Below, piece after piece: positions 50,616 to 62,582 of a stretch of 64,000 nucleotides of DNA. The notes under the pieces were generated by a model. That model worked only from the letters and a program-made list of their open reading frames with translations. It had not been told where the DNA came from and did not search any database. The stretch comes from Brasenia schreberi (taxonomy: Eukaryota; Streptophyta; Magnoliopsida; Nymphaeales; Cabombaceae), in NCBI GenBank assembly GCA_036023115.1, contig JAYKKT010000040.1:6235001-6299000 (forward strand), read 5' to 3'. A program made the translations under genes and the position numbers. Position 1 is the stretch's first letter; every line of letters starts with the position of its first letter.

Positions 50616-53600
50616 TCAGTTCTGCTGCTGATTTCCCGTTGGAGCCATGTTAGCAACAAATGGGACAAATCGTCTATAGTCGCGCTTACGTCCGAATGCA
50701 TACGTGTTCAGCACACGCCCTAAAATCAAACGTGTATTCTGCAGTGCTGCCTCCTTGGTTGCCATCACATCTGCAGCATTTTGGACCTGCGCAGCACCCA
50801 CCGCACCAAAGCCAGAACCGACAGCATGGTGCAACGGTCCACTCCGTGCCTTAAAAGAGGCCTGCGGAGCTAGCACTGCTGTTGGCTTCTCATCGAGAAC
50901 ACTGAGCCCATTTCCAATAAGCCCGGCCTCAAGCGTGTGGCCCTGGAAAGTGCTGCGGCTCTGCGTCAGTGCCTCCAGCGGGCTCAAGGCCTCCCAGCAG
51001 AGGGTGCTTTCAACCAATTGAGACACAATCACATAAACCTGAGGACTTCGTACAGCGTCCATGGAAGTGTGCTGCAGAAGCGCATTCAGAATGAGCAAGA
51101 TCACACGCTGGTACTCCACCGGCCCCTTCTCAAGCAGCCTCAATAAGTGCCCGAACGCCAGCGCAGAGTGCTTTGGGAACCACTCAGCACACAAGAGCGG
51201 CGACAAACAACCCAGAAGGTTGTCGATGTTCCTGATTTTACCTGTCGAATAGGCAGTGAAAACAGTGGCGAGATCCTCCGAGACTTTAGCACGGCACCAA
51301 ATCACAAGGTTTGCGGCAACCGTGCATGTTTTCTGATGCTGATTCTGGAGTGGTGATAAACCCAGCAATGGATCCTGAGATATCTGTAGACCAAGCCAAG
51401 GCAGCAAGCCCACAATGTGCATTAGCAACCGCGTTTCCGGTCTCCTAATATAGAGTCGCAAGAGTGAATAGTGATCCGGGAGAGAACTTCAATAGCAGAT
51501 CCATGACTGATAGTGGACATGAGCCCCTTGAGCACAAGGGGTTGCATCCCTTCAAATGCTGGAAACTTTCCAGTTTGAGGTCCACCATCTATACATGTAC
51601 GCCCATCATAATTAGTTGACTCCAGATGCCGCAACTCTTCATTGTCATTGCCCCTATCAAACTCATCTCTAGGCATGCTGGAGAGCAGTACGTTCTCTGT
51701 GGTCCGGCCAAGGAACGAGAGTCTATCTATCACACGAGAAAACAACTCGAGGACTTGGCAGTATACATGCACAAAATCTGTGTGCATCATTGCAACACAA
51801 CCCCAAAAGAGTTGGGGGTACAATATCACCTTCTCAGGCTCCATGTTCTCCACCATCACTTGTAAGGTTAGAAGAATCTCCATAACAAAGCCAAGTACCG
51901 GAGGCACGGGGTTGCCAAGACAACGATTCAGACATCTGAGCAGTGACACACATGTGTCACTGGTCACACTTGGCCGCAGAGCACGGTAGATCTGGTGAGA
52001 ACTGCAAGCTAAGTGCCTGGACATGCATTCCATAGCCCACTTCAGGGCCTCCGCACCCCAACGCTCCGGAAGGTCTCCCTGGAAAATTATGGCATCAATC
52101 ATATCATGGATTTTTGGGTTGATTTCTTCCCGGTTTTCTGCTTCTGTCGACCTCCGAGTGCTTTCATCTTTGTTGATGAGGTAGGCTGCAGCGGAAAAAT
52201 CACGGCAAATTATGTGGTTATGTTTGAGGTTTCCTGGGAAGTTTGTGTTTCAATCTATATTCTTACCTGCACTGCTCTAAGCAGCCATTGCTCCATTCCT
52301 TTTTGGATTTTACCATTGGGCTTCTTTGTTACCGTTTTATTCGGAAAAATGTTGGTCGTTTCGGCTTTTGTGGCCGTTAAGGCCATTCTTTTCGCATCCC
52401 ATCGAATGGCTGGATCGCCAGTCCAATCGTTTATGTACTCAATTGCCGCCATTTCCTATCGTTTATGTACTGGATCCATTTCCTGGACAAGTGAAGATAA
52501 CATATAATTCTGTTCTCACAATAGTCATGTCTTCATTCTCCCACATACTCCCACGCTTCGACTTGACATACTTGATCAAACTCACAACCTGCTGCTTATA
52601 CTCTCCATTGCAGTTCTCTACATCGTAAAGCTCTAGATGCCGACCAGCTAAAGAATACAGCAGGTTGACCATTAACTGCTGACGAGCACAATGTCCTCAG
52701 AAGTATCCATTGACACAAAAATGACATGAAATAGCAAGGGGAGATTTTCCCGATAAGTCTTCATCGTTCTCATACGCTGTCTCAGCCAACAAAATCAGAG
52801 CAATGTCAGCACGGGACAAGATATGCTGGTGGCCTTGCAACGCAGAATGAAGCTCACCAGCATTTACTGCAGTACCACCAGACTGCAGGACATCCTCAAC
52901 AGAGTTTGGTGTATCGATGAAGTAGTCACCACTATCTCTCGACACATGATGGCTCCGAAGGCTCCCCGTGGTGCTTCTGACACCCATTAATGGCCCTGAG
53001 ACATTTACCATGGGTCCAGATCCTGCAAAGAGCTGGCCTGACCGACTAGTCACAACTGCACTCACCTCTGGCATGGCGTTCAAAGATCCAGATACACTTC
53101 GACCGCTTACTGCGGTTCTCCAGCTCAAACTGCCGCTAACATTACGTATTTAGCCCTCAAGTGTTCCTCGGACAAGAAGTGGGGACATGTGAGGCTGACT
53201 ATCCCAAGCTTGAATCTGTGCCGGCCCCTGAGAGAACTCAAGCACTAAGGCTTAATGGGTTCCACACTCTCCTCCAGCATCCTCTGTGACAGTTCATACA
53301 CGAGATGATCAATGGTCTGCATTGAACATGTCCGAGCAAGGTAAAGGCTTACGCGCTTGGCCACAGAGAAATAAGCAGCAAACGCACTACCTATCTCTGC
53401 AGTTGCGTTCGAGTCGCATTCTTCAATCCCTTTTGTAATCAGAAAATGCAAAACTGGAATTATGTTCTTCTTTTGGCTAGCCGGTGTACTCCACAGCTTC
53501 TCGATTTCATCTGGAAACTAATCCCCATGCCTCCATGATACATAGTACAGGCTTTTCAAAGAGTCGTTCGCTCCATGAGTCTGACAGTGCAACAAAGTTA

Positions 53601-53905
53601 AGGTTCTTGATCCATGGGACCAAACATGTTAGAACCTGATGTTGCGCAATTATGTCGACAGTATCAAACTGCCGCTGCATAATTTCTTCGCAGAGGAGGT
53701 CACTTAGCTCAGGGTGATCCTTTGCAAGCTTTTCATAGAGCTTGAATTGAAATTGCTGGTATGAATCTGGAAGGTTTCCAACCACAGCAGCATAATAGTG
53801 GCGAGAACCCTCACATTCAATCAGCCCAAGCCCGAACATTGAGTCTCATGAAATGAAGTCCATCCTTCAATGTAGCAATCCGTCGATACCATCCCAAGCT
53901 ATCAA
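50616..53905 (-). pseudogene. FURRY/MOR2-PAG1-type cell morphogenesis protein, retropseudogene-like fragment
   Basis: Read in 5' to 3' order on the minus strand, frames match the C-terminal third of plant FURRY-like proteins (large ARM-repeat scaffolds for polarised growth). Landmarks are LGWYRRIATLKDGLHFMRL (~53900), GLIECEGSRHYYAAVVG, YFSVAKRVSLYLAR, SRDSGDYFIDTPNS, SALQGHQHILSRADIALILL, WGAEALKWAMEC, PVPPVLGFVMEILLTLQ, LFWGCVAMMHTDFVHVYCQV, EWFPKHSALAFGHLLRLLEK, and RLILGRVLNTYAFGRKRDYR near the end. The pieces run on without introns, suggesting a cDNA origin (inference). Lesions include single-base losses near 53835 and 53560, an in-frame stop near 53515, a stop near 53155, a frameshift near 52715, an insert at 52103-52504, and a frameshift near 51445. 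It is not a functional gene. Confidence 0.9.
52103..52504 (-). other. Foreign insert in the FURRY pseudogene with exon-intron-like structure
   Basis: These ~400 bp interrupt FURRY homology between VRTEL and MIDAI and replace about a dozen residues. On the minus strand an ATG at 52452 opens a 62-codon frame (begins MAAIEYINDWTGDPAIRWD) ending at CAG/GTAAGA (52267). An 81 bp intron-like gap follows, then a CTGCAG acceptor (exon from 52185). The joined frame would add a basic tail and stop at the junction, 90 residues in all. I do not recognise it. It may be a captured gene piece or filler DNA. Confidence 0.45.
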
Positions 53906-53957
53906 TTAGAAAGCCTTAAAAAAGACTATAATAACATATATCCAAAAGGCTATAATC

Positions 53958-54071
<114 letters not shown>

Positions 54072-54084
54072 GGCACAAATAACA

Positions 54085-54740
54085 GAAATGAACGTTATTG
54101 AATGGCCACAAAAGTGTTAAAAAGTACATGTAGTATGTAGTGAGAGAGGTATATTTATAGGATAGATAAGAGGGAGAGAAAAAAGGAACCAACCGAAGGG
54201 CCCCCCAAGCCAGTGGGGACTTGGTGACTGTTGTGCCCCAACGGCTAGCTGGCCTGACCCTAGGGTAGAACCAGAATGACTTAGTGCATCGGGTCTTGCC
54301 TTACATGGTTTAAATACAAATAAAATAAAACTTATAAAAATAGTAAAAATATATTTTATAATACCCTCTCAAAATGACAGCTCATGATATAAAATTTGCT
54401 AACTAAAAATTGAAATCGTGGAGCTGATAGTGACTTAGTGAAGACATCAGGAGTTCATATTATGATTTTAGAAACTTCAGAGCCAAGTTCCCTTGTAGAT
54501 TTTCTTCACGGATATAATGACAGACCATCTCGATATGCTTGGTACGTTCATGAAATGTATGTTTTTTTGGCTATATACATATCACTTTTGTTGTCGCAAT
54601 ACATGGTTGGAAAGGTTTCGAATATCATTCCAAAGTCCTGAAGTAATCGTCTTAACAAAGTTAATTCCGTGGTTATATTGGTCATTATACTATAACCAAT
54701 TTCCATGGAGAAAAGAGACACCTTTTGTTGTTTATTTAAA
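54085..54740 (-). mobile_element. Copia retrotransposon 3' end: RNase H and LTR fragment
   Basis: On the minus strand 54740-54375 reads as the end of a copia RNase H domain (words TELTLLRRLLQDFG, MYCDNKSDMYIAK, DVFTKSLSAPRFQFL), with internal stops. The purine-rich GAGAGGG and then LTR-like DNA follow from about 54363 to 54085, with a TATA-like CCTATAAATA word. The rest of the element is missing. The LTR shares CCAACGGCTAG-type words with the solo LTR at 6421-6713. Confidence 0.8.
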
Positions 54741-55900
54741 TCTTTAAGTCACAAAGTATACAAGTATCAAAGTATTTTTTATTTTTGAAATTTTAGTTTT
54801 AATTACTCATCTCGCTTATTGGTGGAGACCTTTGATGCATCTCTCTCTCTCTATATATATATATATGAAAATTGGATATTACTCTCTCTTTGGAATGCAT
54901 GTCTATTACTTTTTTATTTGAGTATTAAAGAGACTTAGAAATTATAAAAGATATCCTTGTTACTCGTGCTAGACAAAATAAATGATAAACATGTCGTGTA
55001 CAAGGATTTTCTATGTATAAGAAATAAAAAATAAATGGACAGCATCCAATATCTCTCTCTCAACAAGACATTTCACATTTTGGCTGTTGTGTTGATTAAC
55101 TGCAAAATCCGTTTTTCGTAAAACAGAAAGGAATCTAAACCAATGTATTTACTAAAACAACCCCAGTCAAAGCTGGCGTTCGGATTGAACACTGCGGTTC
55201 CGCATTAAAAGACAAGAAGTCATCTTTTTTCTTTCTTTGAATGCATTATCCCATCATATTGTTTTTTCTGAAAAAATGACAGGAAAAGACAACCCTTTCA
55301 ACGTCTGGAAATTGTTCCCTATCGCCCAACCAACGTCTCTTTTTTTCCATTTTTTAATGAAATATTTAATTGTTTATTAGGTGGCTAATGGTTGGTGGGA
55401 TTCGGGTTTTCACGGCGTTCGATTTTTGATGACCGTTGAAGATGAGTCCTGGGTAGGATGTGCTTGCTCCAGATTTAGGAAGGTTGATTTGATTGTTAGA
55501 ATTTTTGCGAGAGATCGGAGTACGGTTATTCTTAGCAAAATTAACACGGTGGGGGGTGAAATCTATTTTCCCCTGGTCGATGAGGGATGACGGTTTGAAC
55601 AATCTTCATTGTGGGAATAAAGAAGCCGTGAATTTGGGTTTGGGGGCTTTGGTGATGTCATTTTTGTGAGCATTCGAGAGTGGGTGATGTATCCTGAGGG
55701 TTTTATCCTTTGACTAAGATTAGCGCAATCTCCGGAATACTGGTAAGCATTTTTCTCTCTTTGTGCGTTGAGGTAGCAGTTTGCATGATTTGGATATTGG
55801 AGAAACCGGTGAGTTCGAGGTTCTTCTTGGTTGAGGATTACCTCCGTTTTTCTGCTTGGTCAATCTGAAATTTCGAGTTTCGTCTCCTGTGAATCGGATT
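54741..55900. other. Intergenic, AT-rich, then aldo-keto reductase promoter side
   Basis: A CT-TA run lies at 54840-54866. Nothing recognisable occurs up to about 55370. From 55380 the DNA is GC-richer and probably includes the promoter and 5' leader of the downstream gene. The open frame at 55381-55590 has no known domain. Confidence 0.35.
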
Positions 55901-56399
55901 GATTTGGATTTGCCTGACGAATGAAAGAGCACCGCGGTGAGTTTTACGGTTTTCTCTTCATTTATTAGTTGTATAACCCGCAGAAATTCGGGAAACTACT
56001 ATGCATCTTGGTGGCTTGATTGGTTGTTCGGCTTCTTAGGATTTTTCTTCCCAGCTAGATCGACTCGGTATTTCGGAATTCAAAAAAGATCAGCAATGTC
56101 GAGAAGTCTGAACTCTGAGTAGGGTTTCTTGTTTCCGGGAGTTGAATTTTGAAGTTCCAGTGAATGGAATGAAAGTGATTTAGTGCAAAATCTGAAGAGA
56201 TTTTTTTCAGGAAACACTGAAGAGAGGCTGTAGCCGTCCCATCTAGTATGGGAAAAGGCTTAGTTGTTGTTGTACTGAAGAGAGGCTGACAACAATTCAT
56301 TATCTTAGATTGGAATGAAAGTGATTTAGGTTTTGGTTTGGTTCAGCACTAATTGTCTTCGATTGTGAATTCAGGAAATTGTTAGCGTTTAGATTTTCA
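55901..56399 (+). promoter_or_regulatory. Probable 5' leader intron of the aldo-keto reductase gene
   Basis: A good donor (GCG/GTGAGT) lies at 55937-55938 and a good acceptor (GAATTCAG/GAAATTG) ends at 56374, 26 bases before the ATG. This would give a ~440 bp leader intron. It is a prediction from splice-site words only. The intron holds a 43 bp LINE fragment. Confidence 0.45.
56231..56273 (+). mobile_element. 43 bp 5'-truncated RTE LINE insertion with target duplication
   Basis: The insert reads TAGCCGTCCCATCTAGTATG through GGCTTAGTTGTTGTTGT, the extreme 3' tail of the RTE family. The 15 bp duplication ACTGAAGAGAGGCTG flanks it exactly (56216-56230 and 56274-56288). Confidence 0.92.
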
Positions 56400-59300
56400 A
56401 TGTGGAGGTTCAAGACAAAATCCACTGTCTACAGTACCGAGGCAACGCCGAATTTCTTCGTCCTGAATAACGGATCTCGGATTCCGGCCATAGGCCTCGG
56501 AACATGGCAGACGGGTGGCGATCTCTGTGTCGATGCTGTCAGGACGGCTCTCAAGGTTGGTTACCGCCACTTCGACTGTGCACACCTCTATGGTAACGAG
56601 ACTGAGGTTGGCCGCGCCCTCACTGAGGTATTTTCCGGTGGAAAAATCGCCCGTGAGGACGTCTTCGTCACATCTAAGTTGTATTGCACTACCAATTCAC
56701 GTAGGAGAATCGAGAACTCGGTACGAGTTTCACTTAACAACCTCGGAGTTTCATACCTCGACCTCTACCTGGTGCATTGGGCAGAGAATTCTTCTTTTGG
56801 CGATGCCACTGATCCTCCCAGCAAGGGAGGGCTTGAATTCCGGCAGCCGGTTCACCGGCTGGAGTCTCTGTGGAGGGCCATGGAGGCCCTGGTTGAGAAG
56901 GGAATTGTCCGGGCGATTGGTGTCAGTAATTTCACCGTGCAACAGATCAAAGAATTGCTACAATTTGCAAAAATTGTCCCTGCTGTGAATCAGGTGAGCA
57001 TATTTTTTGGTGATTATTACTTTTTTGAGCTTGTTATCTATAACATCAGATCTAATAGTCTTCTTTGCTCATTATTCGAGTTCATAAGTTTAGATTGAGA
57101 TGCTTCTTATGTGTGTTTCCGATGTAGGTATTGTCGACTAGTGGGTTGACACTGGTGTTTTCCATGTTTCTGTTTGTTATTAGGGTAAGATTGACAATTT
57201 GTCTAGACAAGAATTAGGTATCTTGGCTCGATCAATTATCGAATCAATCCACCCTTGAATTCTTCTGTTTTATTTTATTTTATTTTAAATCTAAAGCGCC
57301 TCATGAATATTTATGATGATGTTTTGGAGAGTTGGTCACTCTATTTGGATGGTGGATGATTTCATCTCATCTTAGTGTCTACATCTTGTTGACACGCAGC
57401 TAGTGGACTTATTATTTATTGTCTGTCATTACATTGACATCCATGGATGTTCTCTATTGGATATTACAACGAGACTCTTGTATTCGATTTCAATGTATGA
57501 AGAGATTGACAGTGAGATTCGTTTCAAGAATCGCAGTTCCTTAGCATGAAGTTTAGGAGTATCCATAACTTTATGAAAACTAGCTTGCAATTTACACTCC
57601 TATAAGCCAATATGTTTGTTGTCTTTCTTTTGGTTATCTTAGGTTGTCAAAGATCTTGCTATTGAAGTTGAAATTTCATAGATTTGGCTATTAGGGTTCT
57701 TTCTTGCTGTAATGAACTTTTTGGTTTAATTTTTGACTTCGAGTGGGGTTTAAGTGAATAATTGTCGGCTTCTTGTAGGTGGAGTTGCACCCTTTCTGGA
57801 GACAAGATGAGCTCGTGAAATTCTGCCAGTCGAAAGGTATTCATGTTTCTGCTCATACGCCACTAGGAGTACCAACAACCAGCGCTGGCTTATCTGAAAG
57901 TGGATCTGGGAGCGAAGAAGAATGCGGTACACCTAGAATAACATTTACTAGATCGAGGTCCGTGCATGGACCAATGATGAAAGTGTCGGTTGTCGCAGAA
58001 ATTGCTGAGCACCACAAAAAGACACCGGAGCAGGTAAGCTCTATTACTGTAACAATGTATGGTGTTGCTTTGGTTTTCTCTTTCTGTTGTTATCGAGCAG
58101 TTACTACGATACGTATATGCCTAAGATCTAAGTTGAATGGATCTTCTTGATCAGAGGTTGAAGCTATCATAAAAATTCTTGTAGATTTGAGAATCAAGTC
58201 TTCATTTTGGACATGTCTATCTTGAATTAGTAACTATCCAGTCTCCGAAAAAAGTCCCACTTGTTTAGAACTTTCTATTTTTTTAATGGGATGGAAACTC
58301 TGTTTCTATGTCCAAGTATACAACCTATGTCCTAAAGAAGAACATAAATTGTGTTTATAGTGTTGTCTTTAGGAAACCTTTCTGTAGCGTACTGTTTTTT
58401 GAGATCCCCAAAATCCATGGACCAACGAGCCATTACGACAAGGAGAATCCTTTTTCCTGAACTGAAGCATTGTAATATTGAAATCACATTTGCTGGGCCA
58501 ATGTTTTACTCCTGATAAACAAAATTTTTCTTGTTTTCCAGAATTGAACTTGTACGCTGGTAGCCTGATATTTCCCCAACTCGTAATTAGCTGTCCATCG
58601 CTTCAGTTTTTATGCGTCTCATTTTGGATAATTGAATGCTTCTGAAGTTGTTCATCGCTGTCCCCAGACTGTGAGCACTGAATAGATAAGTTAGTTTCAA
58701 CTTTGTTTTTGGTTATAGATCCCTACACGATGTCTCGTTATCCATTTTCTCTGAGAAGTTGTTTCTGTGATATGAGCACCAGCCTAAGTTGAACTCTGTT
58801 TTGTTGATTTCAAACAGAATCGAACTAGGCTCTTTGTTATGTATACTTAAGACATCTTGTCTAAACGTGAAACCTGCATTAGGAAAATGTGTTAAGAAGC
58901 AGATTCTCTGCATTTTGACACGGATTTAAGATGTATTTCAGACAGTTGCTTGTCCATCATATGCATTGATACTGCAAAAGCACCAATTGCATTGCATTAG
59001 TCAAGAAGTCGAGAATTTATCTGCCTGGAATAATCTGAAGATTGCAACATTCTAGTTTCTGGCATGATATGGTGGTTTTGTAATCAGAAAAAGCACTGGT
59101 GAGTGACTATTGGAAGAAGAAACTCCATATAGAGGTTTGGCCTACAGAACCGAGCAGGATTGAGTGCCTTGGCGGGGAGGCTTGTATCATGGACATCATT
59201 TGGTTTCTATGAATTTCTCGCATAACTTTGATGCATGACATGGTGGTTATATAGAGGCATTTGGTTTCTACGAATGTCTGAACTGTCTTGTTACTTTTTC

Positions 59301-59560
59301 AGGTGATCTTGCGGTGGGGATTGCAACGAGGTACCAGTGTCCTGCCTTGCAGCCTCGATCTGGACCGTATCAAAAGAAACATAGACATATTCAATTGGTC
59401 GCTCTCAGATGAAGAATGGATGCAGCTCAACAGGATAGAGACACAACTATGCCTATTTGCCAATGGGCCTGTAGATCCATTCTCAAGCATGTTCTTGTGT
59501 GACAATGGCCCTCTTCAAGCTGTGCTTGAGAACGATGATGACAGTATTTCTGATAACTGA
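56400..59560 (+). CDS. Aldo-keto reductase (NAD(P)H-linked), three exons
   Basis: Exons 56400-56993, 57779-58033 and 59303-59560 join in phase 0 at GT-AG sites and give 368 residues. AKR enzymes reduce aldehydes and ketones in the cytosol with NAD(P)H. The family start ([15 protein letters not shown]) follows about 22 extra residues. The catalytic tetrad is complete: Asp59 and Tyr64 ([14 protein letters not shown]), Lys93 (VTSKLY) and His126 (YLVHWAE). Cofactor-site words SNFTVQQI and PAVNQVELHP are present. The layout resembles Arabidopsis At5g01670-type proteins (QRGTSV block). Two oddities: a Ser/Glu-rich loop at residues 229-267 after HTPLG, longer than usual, and Cys299 in SVLPCS where most members have Lys. 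Start chosen at 56400 because no earlier in-frame ATG exists. The substrate is unknown. Confidence 0.93.
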
Positions 59561-60552
59561 TGTATCCTTAGTTACTCGTTTGTTTGTTCGCTTAGTATTT
59601 GTTTTGGTTTGTGTTAGGTGTTATTTCCTTTATTAGCAGCTTGGAAAAATGTAATCTTTTGAAGGGGAATCATGCTATCGAGCTGTTCTCTTAAGATAAT
59701 CAAAATTGCCATTGTTTTGCAGAACTTGTGTGTGATCTTCTTGAGGGATGCATTTAGGTTCCTTGAGAAGGTAAAATGACTAAAAGGAGCAAAGAATCGT
59801 CAACAAATTTTCAGTTTCTGATGCAGGCTGGTTTTGCAGAGGCGACTATGTCAAGGTTTTTTCCCCTTCATCTTTGGATTGACAAGCTGGGTCAGGCCCT
59901 TCCCAACCAGGTGGGCACCCCAGGTATTGAACTCCTGACTTCTTCCTTTAAGGTTAACCCAATAGCAATGTGAGCTAGAGTCTGTTGGGCATTTTGAACA
60001 AAAATTTTAAAATAATTTATTGGCAAGTTGTTGTTAAGGAAGACCCCTACCACATGCATTTCCTGATCTTAAGCAATAATTGTTAAATACTGTCATGATG
60101 GAATCTTATTATAAGATACAGATCCATCAAACGTTAGCAAGTGGCAGCATTTATGCACTGGATTGCTAGTTTCAACTTATGAAGATCTCCGTTTGATTCT
60201 TCTAAAATTAGGAAAAGATGTTTTGCAACCCGTAGTCGCAACAACCCAATTGCAAGAGCGGAGCTGTACTAACTGACCTATTGGATGGCATTTTAGAAAT
60301 GGCGTATGCCACGGAGTTTGAAGAGCTTTTTGCAGCTCTGTTTATAATTTTCTTCATGCTTATTCGTTTTTTGGGTATTGTTCATAATGAAATGGTTGTT
60401 AAAACTTATAAATATTGGATCTTGTTTGAGAAAGATTGGATTAGTTGTGAGCAAGGATATTATACTCATGTAATACCTGAATCGAAACAATGTAGTTACC
60501 CTTATAGTTTTCATCCATTTACCATTGTGTGTGGCAGCCAACAATATCTGCA

Positions 60553-60662
60553 CAACGAGCACTAGCTCAACTGGCCGGGTCGGCTCACAAGTTGAAGGTC
60601 GTGGGTTGGATACCTGAGGTGAGCATTTGACTTGGCCTCTCCATTGTAAGAAAGAAAAAGTA
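60553..60662 (+). mobile_element. tRNA-derived SINE
   Basis: An A-box-like ACTAGCTCAACTGGCCGGG and a B-box-like GGTCGTGGGTTGGATACC are followed by TTGGCCTCTCCATTGTAAG and an A-rich tail. Best-preserved plus-strand copy. Confidence 0.75.
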
Positions 60663-60989
60663 ACATATCAAAAGATCTGATACAATATTATGATAGTGTA
60701 TGTTTATGGTATTATGTTTTATAAATTTTGGTGCATTAAAATTTAAAGTAATTTTTTCTTTAATAAATAAGAGAGAGCTTCATAATTTAAAACTTATCAG
60801 TGCCCTGTATGATATACAGTCCGATATAATAGGTTATATTATAATACTGGTCAAAATAACAAATTCAAGTAAAGTAAAAAACACTACCTTTCACGAAAAA
60901 AAAAAGCACTGGTATGATGAAATGCATCATGTTGCACCAAGGAATTTGTTTCCTTTTCTTTGATGCAAAGATGAATCATGAACCGCAAA

Positions 60990-61122
60990 ACAAGCAATAG
61001 CTTACCTGGTTAGGTGTTCGACTCACAAGTTGAAGTTCATGAGTTCAATGCCAGGGACGTGTTCATGAATTCAATACCAGAGACGTCCATCTTGCTTCGG
61101 CCACCCCATTGTAGCAAAAACT
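60990..61122 (+). mobile_element. tRNA-derived SINE with a duplicated B-box region
   Basis: A-box-like ATAGCTTACCTGGTTAGG, then GTTCATGAGTTCAATGCCAG and immediately again GTTCATGAATTCAATACCAG, then TTCGGCCACCCCATTGTAG. The internal repeat of the B-box segment is unusual for the copies here. Confidence 0.65.
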
Positions 61123-61301
61123 GCAGCAGCATTTTAAGTGCATTATTTCAGTTCCCTCACCATGCACATGATACTGGTGTATGTAACTTGATGGATGCTT
61201 AGTGATGGTGAGAGAGAGTTCAAACTCAAGTTCGTGTGTATATATATATATATAACATAATATAAAATTTAGTATATATATAATATAATATAAACTTTAT
61301 T

Positions 61302-61576
61302 TATATAGGGAATTAGAACATACACACATCAATCCATGCTCTAACCTTTTTAAAGATCTCAACTGCTTGATCTTGAAGATTGACAGTTGAATTTTTAAGT
61401 TAAACAACAAACAGTATCAGGTGTATTTATTGTATTTGCAAAAAGTAAAAGTTACTTTTTTTTTCTTTTAAAATTTGAAGATCTCGTTGATAGGATGGTT
61501 GAGATTCTTGAGTATGTTTAAGCATAGATTGATGTGTACATGAACTGTGCTCTCTCTCTCTCTCTATATATATATA
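61302..61576. repeat. MITE-like repeat copy
   Basis: The ends are TATATAGGGAATTAGAACATAC and GTACATGAACTGTGCTCTCT with a following TATATATA, forming rough inverted repeats. Core words AAAGATCTCAACTG and GGTTGAGATTCTTGAG are shared with the copy at 38491-38752. Confidence 0.55.
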
Positions 61577-62449
61577 GGTTGTGAAACGAAAGAGTCTTGT
61601 GGTTTGGTTCTGGCTCCACCTATTGGACAACGAAGCTGGACCTAGAACCACACAACCAGAAGTTGAGTACCAATGGTTCCGAGTCGTTTTCCTTTTACCA
61701 GTTTTAAAATCTCACCATTGTTTCACACACTTTTTCCATAAAACTGAATCCAACCAAAACCCAACTCTTGGAGGATGGAAGCAGAACTAGAACCAGAACC
61801 AGAACCAAAACCAAAACCGGCCAAGTCTAACGAGATCCAACCTTAAACTGGAACCTGTCAGGTCTACAGAGAAGGTAAGTATCTGTGTGTCTCGTATTGC
61901 ATGATGCCACATAGAAGCCTCACTTGGAAAAAAGAAAAAGAAAAAAGAAAAAGAAAAGAAAAGAAGAAAATCAAGAGCTTGACTCCGACCTAACACCCAA
62001 CACGATAAATAGCAGCACGAGAAAACGCTAAAACGCCCTCGGGCCTCACGTACCAGAGAGAAGACTGGATCATGTCCATCAATCTCAGTAAATCAACGGC
62101 TTGCAAATAATGTGAAACTTTGACCCTTGATCATATCCGTCAGATTTCTCAAAGCCAACAACTCCTTACAAGATTTACATGAGGACGGAGCTCACATGAC
62201 CATGAGTCGGAGATTGACAAAGTCACTACCCTTTTGGATCCCCACGAGATCTCCGTGAGCCCGCTTTCTTTAGAATGTGCCACATACGACGAATCGGTTC
62301 TTTGGACCCTTTACAAGATCCATTCGTGGTGAATTCCCAAGATTTTGAATGGTTGGTAGATGACAGCAGATCGGGTATCTGGTACGCGATCCAACTCCTT
62401 ATCAGATTCATAGTTCAAAACCATATCCGCATACTGCTTGGAGTTGGAC

Positions 62450-62582
62450 CTTTTCTTATTGTTTACAAAGGGAGAAGGAAGCCTAACACACATACACGCA
62501 AGCACCTCCCCAAGAAATCAAACTAGCGACCTGCGAGTGGGCGTCAGAGAGCGCTACCGGTGAGCTAACGCTCTGGGTGCTT
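62450..62582 (-). mobile_element. tRNA-derived SINE
   Basis: On the minus strand: AGCGTTAGCTCACCGGTAGC (A-box-like), GGTCGCTAGTTTGATTTC (B-box-like), then TGTGTTAGGCTTCCTTC and CCTTTGTAAAC. It ends about 290 bases upstream of the P450 ATG. Confidence 0.65.

Noticed and set aside
50660..51989. Several plus-strand frames of 60-115 codons
   Set aside because: They are antisense to clear FURRY homology on the minus strand.
52013..52507. 164-codon plus-strand hydrophobic frame
   Set aside because: It spans the junction of FURRY pseudogene and insert on the antisense strand; the sense-strand matches explain the sequence.
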